A program made the position numbers and the translations under genes. The notes beneath the pieces were generated by a model. The model was given only the letters and a program-made list of their open reading frames with translations, ran no database searches and had not been told where the DNA came from. DNA of 64,000 nucleotides, from positions 62,001-126,000 of the forward strand of contig QKYL01000146.1 of the NCBI GenBank assembly GCA_003255745.1. The letters run 5' to 3'. The stretch is from Paracoccus saliphilus. Its GTDB lineage: Bacteria > Pseudomonadota > Alphaproteobacteria > Rhodobacterales > Rhodobacteraceae. Shown here in pieces: positions 62,957 through 64,000 of this stretch. Positions within the stretch are counted from its first letter, which is position 1. Every line of letters begins with the position of its first letter.

Positions 62957-64000
62957 ATGGACGATCTGGAACGGCGCATCGCGCAGGGGCGCGGCGACCA
63001 GCCCGCCGATCTGGTTTTGCGCGGCGGGCGGGTCTTCGACCTGGTGACAGGCGCCATGATCGGCGGCGACGTGGCGATCTGTGGCGACCGGATCGTGGGC
63101 ATCGGGGCCGATTATGACGGCACCCGCGTCATCGACGTCACCGGCCTGACCCTGGTGCCGGGCTTCATCGATACGCATCTGCATGTCGAAAGCAGCCTTG
63201 TCACGCCCTTCGAGTTCGACCGCTGCGTCACCCCGCGCGGCGTCACGACCGCCATCTGCGACCCGCACGAGATCGCCAATGTCATCGGGCTGGACGGCAT
63301 CCGGTATTTCCAGCAGGCGTCCGAACACCTGCTGATGGACCTGCGCGTGCAGCTGTCCTCCTGCGTGCCGTCCACGGAGATGGAAACCTCGGGCGCGCGC
63401 ATCGGGGCCGCCGACCTGGCGCAGGTCATGGGCCACCCCTCGGCCATCGGCCTGGCCGAATTCATGAACTATCCCGGCGTGATCCACCGCGATCCCGCCG
63501 CGATGGACAAGCTGCGCCTGTTCGCGGGCGGGCATATCGACGGGCATTGCCCGCAGCTGACCGGGCGCGACCTGAACGCCTATGTCGCCGCCGGCATCCG
63601 AACGGAACACGAGGCGACAACCGCCGACGAGGCGCTGGAAAAGCTGCGCAAGGGCATGCGCGTCCTGATCCGCGAAGGGTCCGTCAGCAAGGATCTGGAC
63701 GCGCTGCAGCCGATCCTGACCGAAACGACCAGCCCCTATCTGTGCCTGTGCACCGACGACCGGAACCCCCTGGACATCGCGGAACACGGACACCTGGACT
63801 ACATGATCCGGCGCCTGATCGCTCTTGGTACGCCGCCGCTTGCCGCCTACCGCGCCGCCAGCCTTTCGGCGGCCGAAGCCTTTGGGCTGAAGGATCGCGG
63901 CCTGATCGCGCCCGGCCTGCGCGCCGACATCGTGGCAATCGACAGCCTGGAAGGCTGCCACGCGCAGATGGTGCTGTGCGCGGGCCGGGTGGTAAACGAC
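62957..64000 (+). CDS. ade: Adenine deaminase (partial, runs off the window)
   Basis: The first 348 codons of a metal-dependent hydrolase. The N-terminal composite sheet ([15 protein letters not shown]) leads to the metal site [15 protein letters not shown], which is specific to Ade-type adenine deaminases, then [18 protein letters not shown] and the CTDDRNP segment. It would convert adenine to hypoxanthine. AGGAGAGG lies before the ATG. The frame is still open at the window end; about 200 residues more are expected. Confidence 0.92.
   Translation, partial: MDDLERRIAQGRGDQPADLVLRGGRVFDLVTGAMIGGDVAICGDRIVGIGADYDGTRVIDVTGLTLVPGFIDTHLHVESSLVTPFEFDRCVTPRGVTTAICDPHEIANVIGLDGIRYFQQASEHLLMDLRVQLSSCVPSTEMETSGARIGAADLAQVMGHPSAIGLAEFMNYPGVIHRDPAAMDKLRLFAGGHIDGHCPQLTGRDLNAYVAAGIRTEHEATTADEALEKLRKGMRVLIREGSVSKDLDALQPILTETTSPYLCLCTDDRNPLDIAEHGHLDYMIRRLIALGTPPLAAYRAASLSAAEAFGLKDRGLIAPGLRADIVAIDSLEGCHAQMVLCAGRVVND

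Noticed and set aside
1-64000. CRISPR arrays, tRNA and rRNA genes, prophage
   Set aside because: No regularly spaced repeats, no tRNA T-arm consensus in intergenic DNA, no rRNA sequence and no phage structural genes were seen.

Overview
This window is high-GC alphaproteobacterial DNA, most likely Paracoccus (Rhodobacteraceae). The strongest marker is a membrane-anchored c-type cytochrome at 22333-22878 that closely resembles my recollection of Paracoccus CycM (cytochrome c552). Gene order (ffs-dnaX-ybaB-recR, glcDEF, yejABEF), many ATGA/TGATG stop-start overlaps and Rhodobacterales-type CAAATACCC...CGGGGGTG hairpin elements agree. No rRNA, tRNA, CRISPR array, intact insertion sequence or prophage was seen. 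All identifications come from reading motifs; no database search was run.

Layout. 1-2104: end of a SitBCD-type Mn/Fe/Zn ABC importer. 2163-9905: GH1 beta-glucosidase, GMC oxidoreductase, a tiny membrane protein coupled to a CoxE-like VWA protein, an M48 peptidase, and an alpha/beta hydrolase coupled to a cytochrome P450. 9902-12704 (minus): PotA/C/B-type ABC transporter without a binding protein. 12788-15024 (minus): phytoene-synthase-fold protein and cysS. 15054-22175 (minus): yejABEF peptide importer with a GT4 glycosyltransferase coupled to its last gene. 22333-24338: cycM, pheA, an SRPBCC protein. 24562-29537: cyclic-nucleotide phosphodiesterase-like protein, SRP RNA, dnaX-ybaB-recR.

29661-47422 is the most distinctive region: an exopolysaccharide locus of succinoglycan type. 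ExoY would load the first sugar on undecaprenyl phosphate. An exoL-exoA-exoM run, in the same order as I recall from Sinorhizobium, would extend it. An ExoP-like co-polymerase, ExoQ-like polymerase, ExoT/Wzx-like flippase, ExoK-like secreted glycanase and ExoZ-like acyltransferase complete assembly. Three further GT2 enzymes and a phosphoribosyltransferase-HAD fusion make it unlike the textbook cluster. The ExoP homologue has a ruined Walker A motif, and no outer-membrane exporter gene is present.

47491-64000: small heat-shock protein behind a sigma-32-like promoter; glcDEF glycolate oxidase behind a clear sigma-70-like promoter; DUF599 protein and MFS transporter with overlapping 3' ends; several small genes including zapA; a BCCT transporter; TrkA/TrkH potassium uptake; hisB-hisH; a class IV aminotransferase homologue that lacks the usual PLP lysine; and the start of adenine deaminase, cut by the window edge.
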